The notes beneath the pieces were generated by a model that worked only from the letters and a program-made list of their open reading frames with translations, did no database searches and had not been told where the DNA came from. Positions 32,938 to 43,310 of a stretch of DNA of 64,000 bases are shown piece after piece. This DNA is from Vespula vulgaris (Eukaryota; Arthropoda; Insecta; Hymenoptera; Vespidae), in the NCBI RefSeq assembly GCF_905475345.1, contig NC_066588.1:7806001-7870000 (forward strand), read 5' to 3'. The position numbers and the translations under genes were made by a program. Each line of letters starts with the position of its first letter. Within the stretch, counting starts at the first letter, position 1.

Positions 32938-33066
32938 ATGCAGAAGGTTAATTATTTCCGTGATTTCGAGGCAAGGACTCTGAGAACTACCGGCGTCTCT
33001 CTACTAGAACGGTTGTTGCCCGTCTGCAAGGCCACGGAAGGCATCGTCGTCGAGAGGAAGACGTAA
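32938..33066 (+). CDS. Candidate 42-residue small ORF
   Basis: ATG at 32938 opens 42 codons to TAA at 33064: MQKVNYFRDFEARTLRTTGV and on to VERKT. Composition is mixed with Glu, Arg and Leu, unlike the repeat-coded frames nearby, and the DNA is a GC-richer unique island (32930-33060). Start context is weak at +4. Too short to separate from chance by sequence alone. Confidence 0.15.
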   Translation: MQKVNYFRDFEARTLRTTGVSLLERLLPVCKATEGIVVERKT

Positions 33067-33249
33067 AAGGAAGGAAGATAGAACGAGAAGGAGAACGAAG
33101 GGGTGGAAAAGGGTTAAAGGAAGCAGGGGGAGGGAGGAGGAGACGGGACAAGTGGGTTTGCTCCGATAACTTCTCTGATTAAATCCCTTAATTACATCTC
33201 CCGTCCTTCCTACGCGAAAGCCTTCGTTGCGTATCTAAGCGACACCGTG

Positions 33250-33250
<1 letters not shown>

Positions 33251-33310
<60 letters not shown>

Positions 33311-33393
33311 TTCCGTCCGTCTGTCTGTCTTTGCTCTGTTCTGTCTCTTTCTCTCTTTCTCTCTCTGTTTCTCTCTCTGTTTCTTTCTCTGTC

Positions 33394-33424
<31 letters not shown>

Positions 33425-33427
33425 CTA
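33251..33427. repeat. Long (CT)n block
   Basis: About 177 bp of CT with TCTG, TTTC and TCCG variants. Confidence 0.95.
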
Positions 33428-34395
33428 TTTGATTCTCGTTGAAATCGAATTTGCGAACGAGAAGAGAATTGCATGGCCTGCTGAGAAGGAAAAAATTAGA
33501 AAGGTCCTCGATGGTCCTTGAGATGTTCGAGATAATTCATTGAAATAGGTTTTAGTAGAATCGTTGATTCGTTAGAGTGATTTCAATCCTTTCCGGAAGG
33601 ATATAGGATATAGATCTTTTTTCTTTCTTTTTTATTTTCTTTTTCTTTTTCTTTTTTTTTCTTCCTCATTTCTCTGGAGGACAATCGTAAAGTCTTAAGG
33701 AATTTGTAGTTTAATTCGTTGACGCTTTATATAGATCTCCTTAGGAGAATGTGGATATTTGAAACGATGTAAGGTGTACAATATGGAGATAAGAGAAAGA
33801 AAGAGAGAGAGGGAGAGAGAGAGGAGAATGTTTTTGTCATTCAATTTTTTTCTCTAAAAATTTGTTTCCTCCTAACGTCCAATTTATAAGGTTTCGTTAT
33901 TTTATAAATAATTCTGTTTAAACTTTAACATGAGAAGAAGCGAGATTATATTCTTTCGAAACTGTGAAATATACACATATCACAATACTGATAGAAGCAT
34001 TTGATTATTTAAAAAATAGAAAAAAGAGAAAGGATTCGAGAATGATTCTTAATTGTTCCACGAGTTTCCTAACTAGAGGAATTTAAAAGAGATTATTTAA
34101 TTAAAGAATTTTTAGATAAGGTTTATGTTTCGGATTTCCCTTCTAATTCGACTTATACTAATAATTTTTATACGAGACGTTTGTTTAAAAAGACGTTGAT
34201 TAGATGATCAATGTGTTTATTACAGTTGGATTTGTATGTTCAAATACAGTTAATAAAACAATGTATATAAATTGTTTTAGTGCTTTAGCATTCAGAGGCT
34301 CGTTTACATGATTTGATTATTATCTATTTCACAAGACATTATTCGAAATGAAAGAATAGAGATAAAAAGAAAATCGAATGCATTTTTCTTGTTTA

Positions 34396-34447
<52 letters not shown>
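33428..34447. other. AT-rich non-genic tract
   Basis: T/C-rich run 33615-33665, GA run 33799-33824, TA run 34398-34449, otherwise AT-rich. Confidence 0.6.
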
Positions 34448-34449
<2 letters not shown>

Positions 34450-34745
34450 CTTAAAAGCTATTTAGAACGGATATATTTATTCTAAAATTATTTAAAGATT
34501 ATGTCAAGTACGTATCATCTTATCTACATCATTCATTATATATATAAATTTATATGTATAAATTCTTTTTTATATCCATGTTAAATTATTTATATATATA
34601 TATTTCTATTTTTCATAAATAGATTTATCACTTGATTTACTTAAAAGCTATTTACATCGTATATATTTATTTTAAAATTATTTATAGCTTATGTCAAGTA
34701 TGTATCATCTTATTTATATCTTTTATTATATATATATATATATTT
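34448..34745 (+). repeat. 190-bp-offset duplication of an about 107-bp segment
   Basis: tacttaaaagctatttag at 34448 and tacttaaaagctatttac at 34638 begin two copies that also share ttatgtcaagta and gtatcatctta. Similarity is high over about 107 bp; the spacer between is TA-rich. Confidence 0.85.
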
Positions 34746-34772
34746 AAAAAATTTTCTTTTTATGTGTTAGAA

Positions 34773-34782
34773 TACACACACA

Positions 34783-34815
<33 letters not shown>

Positions 34816-34816
34816 C
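34773..34816. repeat. (AC)n(TC)n microsatellite
   Basis: Short AC run followed by about 15 CT units. Confidence 0.9.
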
Positions 34817-34829
34817 CTTCTTCTCGAGG

Positions 34830-35419
34830 TCGTTGAAGTTTGACGGCCGTATCAATGAAATCGAACGACAATTTCCCGGTAATTGCGAATCCGTAATTCC
34901 AATTCTGCGGTAACGATCAATTTCGCGGATCGAAATTAGCGGGAAGGCGATCGTCCTGGTTGGAAATCGAATGGAAAATCTTCGAATTCATAGATAGTTC
35001 AAGCACGCTCTCCCTCTCTCTCTCTCTCTCACACACATCCATACAAACACACACAGATATGTACGAACAGACGCAAATATGCACGAATACTCGAGAAAAT
35101 TGGTGTCATGGGTGATTCCGAAAACGTTTTCCGGCGATTAACGTCGAACCATGGAGAAATGAAAGGTACTTACACGTGAACCAAACGTTAGCGTCGATCC
35201 GTTAATTATGTCATTAGATACGGGAAAGCACGGATAAAGGTAAGACGCGACGAGCTTTTCGCGTGTCCTCGTGAGTTTGAGCGATTTGACGTAGCTCCAT
35301 AGCAAAGTAAAACCAGGTATCGGGTTTCGCTTGGCATTAACCTAATTTCTCCGCTTTTAATCAGCGTGTTAGAGGCTCCGACAAATTCAATTTGGATTTC
35401 GACTAGGCACTGGCCCACC

Positions 35420-35420
<1 letters not shown>
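34830..35420. other. Two GC-richer unique islands, likely regulatory or conserved noncoding
   Basis: 34830-34990 and 35095-35420 are repeat-free apart from a CT/CA run at 35010-35050. They contain many homeodomain-type cores (taattgcg, taattcc, ttaattatgtcatta, attaacctaattt). The 12-bp palindrome GAAAACGTTTTC lies at 35120-35131. Frames here are short or antisense to each other. The complexity compared with the surroundings suggests constraint, but that is inference. Confidence 0.35.
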
Positions 35421-35483
<63 letters not shown>

Positions 35484-35642
35484 CTGTCTGTCTCTTTCTT
35501 TCTCTCATTCATTCAATAATTTTTGTTTGTCTGTCTCTTTTTGTTTTTCTCTCTTTCTCTTTCTCTTTCTCTTTCTATTTCTCTTTCTCTGTCTGTCTCT
35601 CTATAAATCCATCTATCTCTTTCTCTATATCTTGCTTTCTCT
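35421..35642. repeat. Long (CT)n block
   Basis: Pure CT over 35421-35477, then CT/CTTT/CTGT variants to 35642. Confidence 0.95.
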
Positions 35643-35836
35643 AGCGAAAAACGATTATCGGATTATTTCATATTTTTCATTAGTCTGCATTCGAAAACCA
35701 TGCATATTCAGTGTTCGTTGTTTTCGTTCAAGGAAAATATATGAATCATTCTTCCCGGATAAATGTTCGTTATTATCCGGTCCCACCTTTCATTTAACTA
35801 GTGAAGGAATGCTTCGAATGCTTCTAGTTCAAAAAT

Positions 35837-36318
35837 ATTAATTAAAATTGACAGTAAGAGAATGTTTTTTTTTTTTTAACATTTTGGGAAAGAGAGCTAA
35901 TGATATAAATTCGTACGTTTCAATATTGAAAGTAAGAAAATTTTTTTTTTTTTTTTTAACATTTTTAAAAAAGGACTAATGATAATGTTTCATGATAATG
36001 AAAAATGAATTGAAAAAATTAATTGAAAGTTCCAGGCAGAAAATAATTGTTCGAAAACGTAATTTTGAAAAAGTCGAACTAATGATATAAATCATTGGTC
36101 TGTTAAGAACGAAGTGAACGAATTAATTAAAAGCGACAGATAAGGAAATTTTCGTTCGAAAACGTTTCTAAATTGGGAAGTCGATAATATAAATCATTCG
36201 TTCCGAAGAATAAAGCCAACAGATTAATTAAAAGCGACGGGTAAAGAAAGTTTTATAAGAAACGAAAATATTATGAAAAACTCGATGTCTGTGAAAAATT
36301 ATTCGTTACGAAAGAAAA
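35837..36318 (+). repeat. Five-copy diverged tandem repeat, unit about 85-105 bp
   Basis: Copies start near 35837, 35921, 36017, 36121 and 36222. Each begins (a)attaatt(g/a)aaag, most carry a ctaatgatataaatca-like or gataatataaatcattcg string near the 3' end, and copies 3-4 share gttcgaaaacgt. Copies 1-2 have T-runs in place of the middle. Divergence increases towards the edges. Confidence 0.75.
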
Positions 36319-36437
36319 TGCGGGTTGTTTTATCGGGTCATGCGAGAACTAAGTAAGTAATATCACGATATAGAGAATATGAGAGATAAAAATGGAGTCG
36401 GTGTAAAGAGATCGTATCTATTTGAAGAGAAAACGAT

Positions 36438-36516
36438 TTACGAAACAGATATATATCGTACATATCTACGTAAACACATATACGTATCTACGTGTGTGTA
36501 CACTGGTACATATATA

Positions 36517-36554
<38 letters not shown>

Positions 36555-36932
36555 GGACGTATGTATTGTAGTATATGTGTACTCTAAGTATACCGTATGT
36601 GTAGACAAATGTTCTCGTACGTTTTCAGTTTGACTTCCATCGAGTACGATTTTATGGATCGTATGTACATAATGACGTATTCTCGAGATCCACTCGCCGC
36701 ACAATTGTTGCAGATATGTTCGTGGACGTTGTTTAAAGGGGTTGAAGTTCGTGGGCTTGTGAGGATGAGAGAGGGAAGGGGGTGAGAGCAAAGGACTGGA
36801 AGAATCTCTAACAGCTGGTGCCAAGCAGACGTGTTTCGTCGAAATCGGATTACGAGAGACACTCGGTGGCAATGACATGTCTACTACTACATACGTAAAC
36901 GCGCGAGCGCGCACATATATACAGAGAAACAC
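36438..36932 (-). other. Complex island with long antisense frame over a TA run
   Basis: A minus-strand frame of 164 codons spans 36438-36932. Its centre (about 36590-36880) is unique, GC-richer DNA. Its 3' third is coded by TA/CA repeats and its start is non-ATG, so I do not call a gene. An acceptor-like gttttcag lies on the plus strand near 36628. Confidence 0.15.
36519..36552. repeat. (TA)n microsatellite
   Basis: About 17 TA units. Confidence 0.95.
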
Positions 36933-37247
36933 ATAAAAAAAGAGACGCAGACATATAAGTTTAAGTGTAAAAACACGTACAACAGACTAGTTCTACGTTT
37001 CTATCTTTTATCGTGCTTTACACCCTTTTTAGGTACGCGACGAGAGCACGCAATAGAACTTATCGTTGTCCTCGATCCTTCGAAATTTAAACGTAGCAGC
37101 ACTCGATTATCGTCGTCTGTAACCTTTTCAGCGTGACCTGACTGTTTTAGAGAAACCGAGAAAGGCAGAACGACGAAAAACAACACCCAGTGGAATAATA
37201 TTTTCAATTTGCTAAGTCCGTCGCGCATATAACCGCTATGGGTTCAC

Positions 37248-37325
37248 TTCTCTCTTTCTCTCTCTTTTTCTCTTTCTATTTCTCTCTCTCTCTCTCTCTT
37301 TCCTTTTTTCTTTCTTTTTTTCTTT
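37248..37325. repeat. (CT)n-rich block
   Basis: CT, TTTCT and CTTT units. Confidence 0.9.
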
Positions 37326-37483
37326 AGTCGTATTAGCGTATAATTTGAGTATATGCGACATTTTCAGCCATCGGAGGTTTACCTTTTTTCTTTTTTCTTT
37401 TTTTTTCCCCCTTGATGTACAAGATATACGAGGGAAGGGAATATGTATTATTTTGTGCAAATTTATTTTTTTTATATATATTA

Positions 37484-37489
37484 ATGATG

Positions 37490-37540
<51 letters not shown>

Positions 37541-37541
37541 T
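37484..37541. repeat. (ATA)n trinucleotide microsatellite
   Basis: About 19 AAT/ATA units. It codes poly-Asn or poly-Ile in overlapping spurious frames. Confidence 0.97.
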
Positions 37542-37798
37542 ATTTCATTCTTTCTCGTACAAGATCGTGTTGAATTTTTCGAAATAGGTTATAGTTAATA
37601 GAATATTTTCAAGCTTCTTGTTGGTTCTTCCTTTTTATATTACGAGTCGAATGAAATATAGAAAAAGGAGAGAAAAAGAGAGAGAAATGAGATAAGAGGA
37701 AGAAGAAAAGAAATACAAAGGAAGACTATTGTTTCGCAAGAGGATTCATACTAATGCTAGAACCTTTCGACGATGTATGTTTCTTTGCAGTTTCTTTT

Positions 37799-37802
<4 letters not shown>

Positions 37803-37864
<62 letters not shown>
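37803..37864. repeat. (CT)n microsatellite
   Basis: About 30 CT units. Confidence 0.97.
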
Positions 37865-39029
37865 TGGTATATATCTTAATCATTATTTATAAATTCAAAG
37901 ATTGTGTACACTGTATAATGAGGTGGTATCGTCAACAAGCAATAGAACGCGAGAGTACTGTTTGAGTTATATAAATGAAGAAATATATATACGTAAATAT
38001 TCTTTTTCCGTCTAACTGGTAAGTTCTTGTTAATTAAATTAATAAGTGATCTGTGAAAGTTTCTCTTACGTTTCGTAAAACGATCGTTTCTGTGTTATTT
38101 TCTTTTTTCTTTTTTTCTTCCTTTCTGTCTTTCTTTTTCTCTTGTTTTTTTCTTCTTTCTTCTTTCTTCCTTTTTTCGATTCACAATATGTCGAGACATA
38201 AAAGCGATAGTAAAAGAATTAACAAGAATGGAAAACTTCTTTCAATTTTCTACAATGCAGAATCTATTGAAATGATGAAATAATTGAAAATGATTAAATA
38301 AACTTTCACGATCTTACAAATGTTCCCAATTACTGAAAAGTTAATTTAAACAAAATTATATATATCCTCGAGAAATTGATAATATCGCTGGAAAGAAAAG
38401 CTTGTAAATAGATAATCATGATGAGAAAACGCGATATAACTTGGAGAATGGCGCTCGTTGAAATCACTTCTTATGGGAGAAGTTCTATGAACGTCGAGAT
38501 TGAGGCATAATAATTATTATTCAAGAAAGGAACACAGACAGACAGACAGAGAGAGAGAGAGAGAGAGAGAAAGAGAAAGAGAAAGAGAAAGAGAACATAA
38601 CAAAGTAAAATAATGAAGAGTAGTGTCAGAGGAAAGTGAACATCCGAAGAACAAAAAAAAAATAATTGTACAGCTTTTCTCGATTTACTTTCACATATAC
38701 GTACACATATACACATTCACATATCCATACATACACACACATACATATATACACGCACATATCCACACATCCATATCTATATACATATACATAATACACA
38801 TATATGAAAGTATTTATGTTGTGTATGTATACTATACCCTACCATACTCGCATGATTGTCACATAGTCATATATATAGACATACATTTCTCAATTCAGAG
38901 AATGCATGGCTCGTGCCATAGTTCTTTTCTTCGAGGAACCTTTTATCCGCGATGCTGGAAAGCTTTAAACACGTCGCTCTCCTTTAATAGGGAAAAGCAC
39001 GAGCCAAGTGTCATTTCTCTTCGGAGAAT
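37865..39029. other. Non-genic tract
   Basis: T/C-rich 38097-38175, AT-rich 38280-38450, CAGA/GA run 38535-38594, TACACA-type degenerate run 38690-38800, and a complex patch 38900-39029. Confidence 0.55.
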
Positions 39030-39227
39030 TTACCTTATCGCGATCGGACTCTCTTCTTCCATTCGAAGAGAGATTCTACGATAGAATAAAACGTCTTTCT
39101 TTCGGAAGAGATATTTCTGACGAGATTTTACCGGATGCTCCTGTCTGAGTACGATTTCAATAATAGTATAATCAAATTTAGCCGAAGAATTCGTACTATG
39201 ATTAGACAGAAATTTTAACGAGTTCAT
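39030..39227 (-). CDS. Candidate 65-residue ORF, no family recognised
   Basis: Minus-strand ATG at 39227 (A at -3) opens 65 codons, MNSLKFLSNHSTNSSAKFDY and on to EEESPIAIR. Basic centre (KSRQKYLFRKK). Not repetitive. A plus-strand frame overlaps it to 39084. Length is within what chance allows. Confidence 0.15.
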   Translation of the reverse strand: MNSLKFLSNHSTNSSAKFDYTIIEIVLRQEHPVKSRQKYLFRKKDVLFYRRISLRMEEESPIAIR

Positions 39228-39616
39228 CTTTTTAACTTTAACGTCTTTTAATCTTTTTTTTTTTCTTTTTATCGTTAACTCGCTCTCTAACGTGTTCTTC
39301 CCTCATTTCTTATTTTTATTTGAATTTTTCACTTTTTTTTCATAATTTTTTATATTTTAGTAGTATCTCACAATCGGCTCCGATCGGCTATAATTATTTC
39401 TTAAATTTGTATTTCACGTCGAGAAATATCTACTTGAAAAACGAACTTCTAACCTGACGAATAAAGTTGCTTAAGTTGGGAGAATGGTTCTTAGGGAATC
39501 GAAAAGGTAGAGAATATTATCGTGGCGTTCGATAAAATTTTCTGCCTTAATTTGCTAGATGGAAGTAGAAGCAGGAATGCTTCCTTTCCTTTTCTCGATG
39601 CTTTTCTCGACATCGT

Positions 39617-39626
39617 TCTCTCTCTT

Positions 39627-39658
<32 letters not shown>

Positions 39659-39675
39659 ACTCTCTCTGTCTCTCT
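39617..39675. repeat. (CT)n microsatellite
   Basis: CT with TTCT interruptions. Confidence 0.93.
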
Positions 39676-40005
39676 TCAATCCTCTTTTCTCTTCCATTCC
39701 TTCTACTTTTACTTCTTCTTCTTCTTCTCCTCTCTCTTTCTTTTCTTAGCGGGATAACCACAAGAAACTCTATTATCGAATTATCGACGAGACTGCCTTC
39801 ACGGGAACCATAATCTATTATCTTTTTTCTAAACGTTAAATTCGTGATTCGATGATACCTTTCGATAAAACTTTCCGATAGCTTTCGAAAGTAATTACAA
39901 TAATAGTTCCCCTGGAATCTGATTGATCGTATATTATCAGTCTTATGTCTAACAATGAGAAAAGTTGAACGACTTTTAAATTATTTTATCATTTTCGTCA
40001 TTAAA

Positions 40006-40320
40006 ATATATTAAATATAATATAATATGATACAATTATTATTATATTATAATATAATTAAATATAATATTGAATATATCAATATATTAAATATCCTATC
40101 GAATGATTCGTTTGACTCATCTACGTATCTACTTATATATACATTTTTGTATGTATATATTAAATATAATATAATATTATGATATAATTATTATTATAAT
40201 ATCATAATATGATTAAATGTAATTAATATGAAATATATTAAATATCGTATCGAACGATTCGTTCGACTGATTATACATATCTATTTATTTATATATATAT
40301 ATATTTATATATATATATAT
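40006..40320 (+). repeat. 149-bp-offset AT-rich tandem duplication
   Basis: attaaatataatataatat at 40010 and 40159 begins two units that also share ttaaatatc(c/g)tatcgaa(t/c)gattcgtt(t/c)gact at about 40088 and 40241. Confidence 0.8.
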
Positions 40321-40514
40321 ATTATTACGTATATATTTTTCGAAGAGGAAAATGTTACGAAGAAATGTCTCCAACTTTCCGATTGAAGAAGAAACATATC
40401 CGCGTTCACACGTGGTTATAAGCTTCGTCTTTCTTCCTTATTCCTAACAGAGAAGAGGCGAACAGAAAGAGAGAAGAAGAGAGAAAGAAGTAGTTGAAAG
40501 GAAAAAGAGAAAAA

Positions 40515-40518
40515 GAGG

Positions 40519-40554
<36 letters not shown>

Positions 40555-40564
40555 GAAAGAAAGA
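40515..40564. repeat. (GA)n microsatellite
   Basis: GA run with GGG and AAA interruptions. Confidence 0.93.
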
Positions 40565-40827
40565 GGAAGAACCAGCCATTTTGTCGAGCGGTATTACGTA
40601 CGACCTTTCGCAGATCGTTTCGTCGCGTTAAGAAGCAATACGGTTCGGGTCGTAAAACGAATCTCGTAATTCAGGTTGCCGTCGAGTTTCCAAGCAGCAA
40701 GCGAACAGCAGGATTTAGCAAATGGCGACGTTTCGAGAACGACCGGCTTGAGACGAGCACTTTGCATTCCGCGACTTAGCTTTCGACGAGTCGTCGACGT
40801 TGCTTGTGCGTACGTTCCTCTATGAAA
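40565..40827. other. GC-richer unique island between two GA arrays
   Basis: About 260 bp of CpG-rich complex DNA (frequent cgt, cga and cgac) flanked by GA runs on both sides. A minus-strand frame crosses it but starts in the neighbouring GA run. Could be a regulatory element or an exon; not decidable here. Confidence 0.3.

Positions 40828-40874
<47 letters not shown>
40828..40874. repeat. (GA)n microsatellite
   Basis: GA run of about 22 units. Confidence 0.95.
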
Positions 40875-40876
<2 letters not shown>

Positions 40877-41102
40877 TAGATGAATCTATGGATAGATAAA
40901 ATGAAAGAGAAAGAGAGAGGAAAAGGACGCAATCGAGTTCATGAAATCGTCTCGGCGATTAGGCGAGTCAACGAGAGGGTAAGAGACAAGTGCCACTTGG
41001 GAAATCATCTTACATCGTTCTTCCTTTTGCGATCCTACAACTTATCTCGAGCGTTCTCAGGATTTCCTGCCACTAAAAAGAGGGCTTGCGCTTCGATAGA
41101 TA

Positions 41103-41152
41103 AAGAGAGAGAAAGAGAGAGAGAGTGTGTGTGTGTGTGTGTGCGTGTGTGC
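41103..41152. repeat. (GA)n(GT)n compound microsatellite
   Basis: GA run passes directly into GT. Confidence 0.93.
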
Positions 41153-41825
41153 GAGAAGGAAAGAAAGTGGTGAGAAACTAGTTTAGCTTCGATGGCTACA
41201 ACACGCTTCATTCTTTTTCTTTCGTCAAATAAAAGCATACCTACTCTTTACTCTACTTCACTTTTGAGAATAGCTTCACTCTTAGCAAGCTGCTAATCTT
41301 TTAAGGGTGCTGTTTATTGGGTATTAGGTAGTCGGTATCTTGAAATATTTTATGATCAGTTTATTAAATAAATTCGCTTGGAAGTAACGTTACGTCGATT
41401 AATACAAAAATTGTCGATATTTTTAATCGACTTTTGTCAGTGTTTGTAATTAATCCAAAAGCAATTCAAATGCAATATTGATACTTAATTATTTATATCA
41501 ATCACTCGTATTGGATAATGATATTTTATTAGAAATATTGATAATTCATTTGATAAAATACGTATTATTAATTAATAAAAATGTTGATACTGAAAAATTA
41601 TTAATCTTTATAAACGTTCTGTTAATACTATTAAGAATAGTATTTCTTACAGATTTGATTAGTTTTTATCGTTCGTACATTTTATCGAATTAAATATCAT
41701 TCTGCAATTAGTATAGTCGTAATTACGATAGATCGCCGGCGAAGTTAATTCGTATTTATATCATGTGATTACGTTTTCCTCCATTTTGCAGTAGAAAGCA
41801 ATATTTTATAATCCAGTTGATAAAT

Positions 41826-42044
41826 ATGCATGTTTTGAAAGATTACATTCCGACGTATGTGGATAGAACAAAAAAAATCAAATTAGTGGATTTGCTTGAA
41901 TTTTGTTTAATCTGTATGCTTTTCAAAATGATTGACAATTTAATTCATTTTTTGGAATATATATATAACATTTTTATTTTAGTTTTGAACAGAAAGAATT
42001 ATGTAGTTGTTCCAGAGATGACAAAAGGTTATCGAGCAAAATAA
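41826..42044 (+). CDS. Candidate 72-residue AT-rich ORF, no family recognised
   Basis: ATG at 41826 opens 72 codons: MHVLKDYIPTYVDRTKKIKL, a hydrophobic central stretch (residues about 24-53) and a basic tail ending TKGYRAK. The surrounding DNA is very AT-rich, so a 72-codon stop-free run is less expected than in the GC-richer islands. Another AT-rich frame (41478-41693, non-ATG start) lies 130 bp upstream on the same strand. They might be remnants of one decayed gene or element, or chance. Confidence 0.2.
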   Translation: MHVLKDYIPTYVDRTKKIKLVDLLEFCLICMLFKMIDNLIHFLEYIYNIFILVLNRKNYVVVPEMTKGYRAK

Positions 42045-42796
42045 TGTATATATTACCGAATCAAATGTTTACATAAAAATATTAACCATTTTGATTTCAT
42101 CAAAAAAAAAAAAAAAAAGAAGAAGAGAAAAGAAACAAATTTCAAAGTTAATTTAATACTTAAACGAATATGTATACATACTATATAATTCCGATCCTCG
42201 CAGAAATCTTGCTTGATAGATTTCACTTTAAATATTGATCTCTCTTGATCGATGAGACAATCTAGTTTCAATCTAATTTTATCTATAGGTTCGATCTATA
42301 AAAAGGAATTATATCAAAAGGAAAATACGTAATTGATATAAATACGGTTTAAGTCGATCGATTATTATTTAAAAACGTTCCGTATCTTCGAATATTCTTA
42401 TCATTGACAAAAATCTCTTTGTATTTCGCGATAGAAACTTATTTAATCGAAACACGTCTCGAGGAAAAGGAAAAGAATTCGAACGATCGACGAAGAAAGA
42501 AACGAACAACGTAGTAAGGAATCGTTCTGATTAATGGCAATTGGCGAGGAGTTTTCTAGCGAAAACAAAAGGAGCAAAAGAAGAAAGATAGAAAGAAAGA
42601 AAAAAAGAAAAACAAAAAATAAATGAAAGAGGAGGTTGAAGAAAACGAAGAAGAAAAATCGATATCTCGGTTTAACATTCGAGAAAAGAAGACTTTCATG
42701 TAGAAAGAGAAAAGAAAACTATGCTTCGAAGTTTCAACAGTCATCTGGTTGGAATAGCTACGACAAATAAGTTGATCGGATGCTCACGTATCGTGA

Positions 42797-42800
<4 letters not shown>
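42045..42800. other. AT-rich non-genic tract
   Basis: A-run at 42102-42118, purine-rich DNA at 42460-42720. Nothing else is seen. Confidence 0.6.
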
Positions 42801-42834
<34 letters not shown>

Positions 42835-42858
42835 CTCCCTCCCTCTCCCCCTCTCTTT
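42801..42858. repeat. (CT)n microsatellite
   Basis: CT then CCCT variants. A TATG/TA mixture follows at 42891-42980. Confidence 0.95.
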
Positions 42859-43153
42859 TTCTCTGTGGCTCTTTTTCTTTCACGCAATCGAATATACATA
42901 CATGTATATATATATATGTGTGTATGTATGTATGTATATATTTATATGTATACGTATATATAAATACGTATATACATATAAAGGTAGATGTAAAAGTTTT
43001 CTTGCATCGAACTTGCCACGTACATAAGTTACCATCGAGCGATCGTTTCGCATTCACGAAGAACGCCGAGAAGTTTTCTCGGCGAACGATTCCGCCTCTC
43101 GAATCTCGAATCAACATTTTTATCCCCCCACAAAATTGCATCGAGATATATTG

Positions 43154-43184
<31 letters not shown>

Positions 43185-43310
43185 GTTTTTGTTTCTCTCT
43201 CTCGCTCTCTTTTTCTATTTCTCTCTCTCTTTCTTTCTTACTCTTTCCCTCTCTCTTTCTCGATGTCTCCCTCTATCTCTCTCTCTCTCTCTCTCCGTCC
43301 TCTTTTTTTT
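43154..43310. repeat. (CT)n-rich block
   Basis: CT, CTTT and TTTC units over about 157 bp. Confidence 0.93.

Noticed and set aside
33235..33474. Arg/Glu-rich minus-strand frame
   Set aside because: Translation of a CT block; no unique sequence.
36438..36932. 164-codon minus-strand frame as a gene
   Set aside because: Non-ATG start, a third of it coded by TA/CA repeats, and other frames open over the same GC-richer island.
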